DNA of 64,000 nt from Whitmania pigra. Its lineage: Eukaryota > Annelida > Clitellata > Hirudinida > Haemopidae. The stretch lies in assembly GCA_021613335.1 (NCBI GenBank), contig JAJTWR010000365.1, forward strand, positions 1,330,501 to 1,394,500, given 5' to 3'. Shown here one piece after another: positions 62,101-64,000 of this stretch; position 1 is the stretch's first letter, and each line of letters opens with the position of its first letter. Position numbers and translations under genes: made by a program. The notes under the pieces are model-generated. The model was not told the DNA's origin. It worked only from the letters and a program-made list of their open reading frames with translations, and made no database searches.

Positions 62101-63911
62101 AAGCGAATTAATCTTTATTCGGTAGCTCCACACAGCATGCGACATAACCGTCGAGTCTGCCTATTATAACGAGAAGATGGCAGCCTGGGAACCAATCATT
62201 GAGCCAGTTGAGGTGGAAGCCAGGCATCAGCCTTGGAGCATCTCCATCTCAGTAAGCCTGATGACATTATAGTTGCTTGTTTATTTTTAATGATGATAAT
62301 AATAATATTAAATTATCAATTCTTAACATGGAAGGTGAAATAAAAAATAATAATGATAATAAAAGATAAAAAATACATCAAAAATAATTTATCCTTAAAT
62401 GTATTCTAAGATATAAACAGATATGTTCATATAAAATATAAAGATATGCATGCAAAAACATAAAAATACATCTGCACCTATTCACCCCTCAGATGCAGCA
62501 GAACGATTCAACAACTTCAAGCGAAGAGGACGACGTCGATGGTCTTCCTGCCCCTCCTCCTGCCAAGTCCTCCATCTCCATCGTCTCGCACGACGTCATG
62601 CAAGTCACCGTCACAAAGAGTCTCCTCGAAGTGCTCAACAACTTGAGTCACGTTAGTTTGGCACTCCCATGCTGGCCACTGAGATTTGATTATATTAATA
62701 TTTATTTTATAAGTAAACACGATATTATTTTTATTATTGTTTTTATGTTATAGGAATAACAGAATAATTTTTAATGTCTTTTAAAATAATTATTTATGAA
62801 TAAATTAATTTGCAGTCATTCTCGGACGCCTACTCGCTGGTGCAAATGCCAACGATTTCCGAAGAGGCTCTCGCTCCATACACAGTCAGGAATGAAACTG
62901 GAACGCTGGTCACCATCAGATACGACGCGTACTTCAAGGTAGAATGCTGGTTATGATTATTATAACTAAAATAGTTAAACCATTACAATTATTAGTAATC
63001 GGATTATTAACATCTACTGTGACTAAACACGCGCGCCAGTGTTTTCGGTACTAATGGAAAAGAAATTATTTCATCTCATTAACATTTTTATTAATTTCTC
63101 GTCGACATTCAGTGCCTGAACAAACAGCCTGCCGAAGGCACCAACTCCCTCCCTCTCAAGTCCGGCGAGAGTGCAGAGTTCCAAGACAACGTTGCCATGA
63201 CGACGGGCAGTTCCGTGGACGGTACCGTGGCTCAGCAGCCTGCCCCTGGAAACAAGATGTGCATCTCCTTCGACAACATCTACGGGAAGGTTGTCGAGGA
63301 GAATGTGAAGAAGTTCTCAGTGCAGGTTGCTGTCGTTGTTGTTGTTGTGGTGGTTATGATTGTTAATTTACTCTTATTGTGGTCTTTATGATTACTCTTA
63401 CTACATGCTGTATTGTGGCATGAATATTTATTTTAATATTAATTACTGCTTGTCACAGTTCAACGACTACGGTGTCTCTCGTGATGTCCGGGCAATGAGG
63501 GCTGAGAAGAGGGCTTTCAGCATCAATCAGACAACAGGTGCTGGCAATCCACTGCAGATTGTCGGGCACACAAAGATCTCGTACGGGTGCAGGATTATTG
63601 TCCTCAGATCTGTTCTCAAGGTTTGTTAGCTGATTTGATTGACTGATTGATCACAAATAGATCTTCAATTTTGATTGTTTTGGTCAAATCATTTGTCATA
63701 GTCCTGTTGTAATTCCTTTCTTTCATGTAATCGTTGCCAAATTTTTCCAGGTGACAAACAAACTGCCGATGAGCATCGACATCTTCTACAAAATGGCGGA
63801 AGATGTCACAGGTCGTTGTGGGTCTGTCGGACCTGGGGAGTCCGTCAACCTCCCCTGTGAGGTGGCATCCACACCCCCGTACATGCTTTTCTTCAAGCCC
63901 TCTGATGAGAA
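42307..63911 (+). CDS. VPS13: VPS13A/C-type bridge-like lipid-transfer protein, exons 1-52, 3' end outside window
   Basis: This is a giant tube-shaped protein that moves phospholipids between membranes at organelle contact sites. The start [18 protein letters not shown], followed by [11 protein letters not shown], is the chorein N-terminus typical of VPS13A/C, not VPS13B or D. Fifty-two exons were placed with GT/AG borders; their lengths add to 6,407 coding bases with consistent phase at every junction, about 2,135 codons, roughly two thirds of a family member. Landmarks in order: [54 protein letters not shown] [56 protein letters not shown]. The WD40-like/VAB, DH-like and PH-like C-terminal parts lie mainly off the right edge. 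Introns are packed with ATT and GAT repeats. The choice between A and C cannot be made here; invertebrates often have one gene for both. Confidence 0.95.
44262..44345. repeat. (ATT)n microsatellite in VPS13 intron 4
   Basis: About 80 bases of ATT/TTA repeats. Confidence 0.93.
44453..47864 (+). CDS. VPS13: VPS13 exons 5-8
   Basis: Exons 44453-44554, 46323-46492, 47327-47386 and 47729-47864. They encode the charged helix [18 protein letters not shown], then [18 protein letters not shown] and [11 protein letters not shown], then [10 protein letters not shown], then [12 protein letters not shown]. The acceptor of exon 6 (ACAG|AT) was chosen because it alone preserves the frame. Introns carry ATT runs (44262-44345) and TTG and ATG runs. 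Confidence 0.94.
48088..50042 (+). CDS. VPS13: VPS13 exons 9-13
   Basis: Exons 48088-48218, 48577-48683, 49440-49611, 49768-49830 and 49943-50042. They encode [44 protein letters not shown], the basic [37 protein letters not shown] and a [11 protein letters not shown] loop, all as expected for the segment before the LTPEE motif. The (AAT)n array 48236-48394 starts 17 bases after the exon 9 donor. Confidence 0.94.
48236..48394. repeat. (AAT)n microsatellite in VPS13 intron 9
   Basis: About 160 bases of AAT repeats beginning 17 bases after the exon 9 donor. Confidence 0.95.
50448..53374 (+). CDS. VPS13: VPS13 exons 14-24
   Basis: Exons 50448-50545, 50674-50741, 50821-50898, 51165-51262, 51432-51535, 51710-51772, 52000-52145, 52371-52449, 52594-52684, 52962-53076 and 53212-53374. 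They encode [105 protein letters not shown] and [17 protein letters not shown]. Exon 20 uses the second of two nearby AGs (CTCCAG|GC) to keep the frame. The end of exon 24 is the least certain boundary: a GTAATC donor after 53374 fits the phase of exon 25, while GTTCAC after 53360 does not. Confidence 0.92.
53739..57010 (+). CDS. VPS13: VPS13 exons 25-33
   Basis: Exons 53739-53834, 53969-54034, 54267-54423, 54804-54892, 55331-55595, 55846-55959, 56203-56306, 56566-56733 and 56895-57010. They encode [65 protein letters not shown], a linker with [32 protein letters not shown], a Cys-containing strand with [29 protein letters not shown] and [17 protein letters not shown]. The exon 25 acceptor is inferred from phase and is moderately certain. 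Confidence 0.9.
55729..55800. repeat. (AAT)n microsatellite in VPS13 intron 29
   Basis: About 70 bases of AAT repeats, shortly before exon 30. Confidence 0.93.
57288..60607 (+). CDS. VPS13: VPS13 exons 34-42
   Basis: Exons 57288-57479, 57697-57844, 58098-58194, 58449-58654, 58825-59036, 59290-59378, 59655-59801, 60045-60202 and 60491-60607. They encode [49 protein letters not shown], a Ser/Gln/Thr-rich linker, [59 protein letters not shown] and [19 protein letters not shown]. These are further repeating strands of the lipid-channel rod. Confidence 0.92.
57869..57955. repeat. (ATT)n microsatellite in VPS13 intron 35
   Basis: About 85 bases of ATT repeats starting about 25 bases after the exon 35 donor. 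Confidence 0.92.
59077..59145. repeat. (ATT)n microsatellite in VPS13 intron 38
   Basis: Interrupted ATT/TTG repeats about 40 bases after the exon 38 donor. Confidence 0.88.
60875..63911 (+). CDS. VPS13: VPS13 exons 43-52, cut at right edge
   Basis: Exons 60875-61057, 61413-61539, 61651-61712, 61840-61962, 62126-62251, 62493-62651, 62816-62938, 63113-63325, 63459-63620 and 63751-63911. They encode [76 protein letters not shown], an acidic linker [27 protein letters not shown]-like [47 protein letters not shown] and [18 protein letters not shown]. These reach the start of the VAB (Vps13 adaptor-binding) region. The last donor leaves phase 2, so the next exon is beyond the window. Confidence 0.92.
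61075..61168. repeat. 15-bp tandem repeat in VPS13 intron 43
   Basis: Four copies of TGATGATGTCAGTGG-type units, then two shorter GTTGGTGATGAT units. It starts 17 bases after the exon 43 donor and keeps the exon's reading frame open, reading Asp-Asp-Val-Ser-Gly repeats if the intron is retained. Confidence 0.9.
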
Positions 63912-64000
63912 GTAGGCAGTGATTGGAAGCTTGCTTTCGATGATTTACTTAATTCAGCAAATGTTTTATTTAAGTTGTGCTTAAAGGATGCTGTTTAAAA

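Overview
The window is AT-rich animal nuclear DNA. It has long introns with GT...AG borders, tRNA-type SINEs, CR1/L2-like and R2-like LINE fragments, an LTR retrotransposon, and many very long ATT/AAT and GAT/ATC microsatellites. The genes (an SLC23 nucleobase/ascorbate transporter, an alpha-type nicotinic acetylcholine receptor, a VPS13A/C lipid-transfer protein) are bilaterian. The mix of mobile elements suggests a lophotrochozoan such as an annelid or mollusc; that placement is inference and no species is claimed.

Layout. 322-6393 (minus): ten exons of an SLC23-family transporter, with its 5' end in the window and its 3' end cut off on the left. Its intron 8 carries a young non-autonomous LTR retrotransposon (888-2772) whose Gag-like reading frame starts with a SAP-like motif. 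7600-8140: an old LINE relic split by a 173-bp foldback element. 11799-17915 (minus): nine exons of an alpha-type nicotinic receptor, complete at its C-terminus; a possible signal-peptide exon lies at 23277-23328. The receptor's intron at 14196-16350 holds a same-family LINE fragment on the plus strand. 18000-42300: a gene-poor, repeat-rich stretch with a Gag relic, two unrecognised candidate exons, two huge GAT/CAT arrays, several AAT arrays, one unrecognised membrane-protein reading frame (35851-36468), a 984-bp foldback element holding a hAT transposase 3' end (37066-38049), and a nested LINE/R2-like/SINE cluster (39025-41290). 42307-63911 (plus): 52 consecutive in-frame exons (about 2,135 codons) of a VPS13A/C-type protein that continues past the right edge.

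The genes are not an operon and share no obvious pathway. All three encode membrane-related proteins: a plasma-membrane transporter, a ligand-gated cation channel and a membrane-contact-site lipid bridge. Exon boundaries were placed by hand from family similarity and splice consensus, and the codon phase was checked across every junction in all three genes.

The most unusual material is the foldback family built from 14-16-bp tandem units with exact 9-bp target duplications at both copies, the SAP-Gag LTR element, and the link between LINE 3' tails and the (ATT)n arrays.
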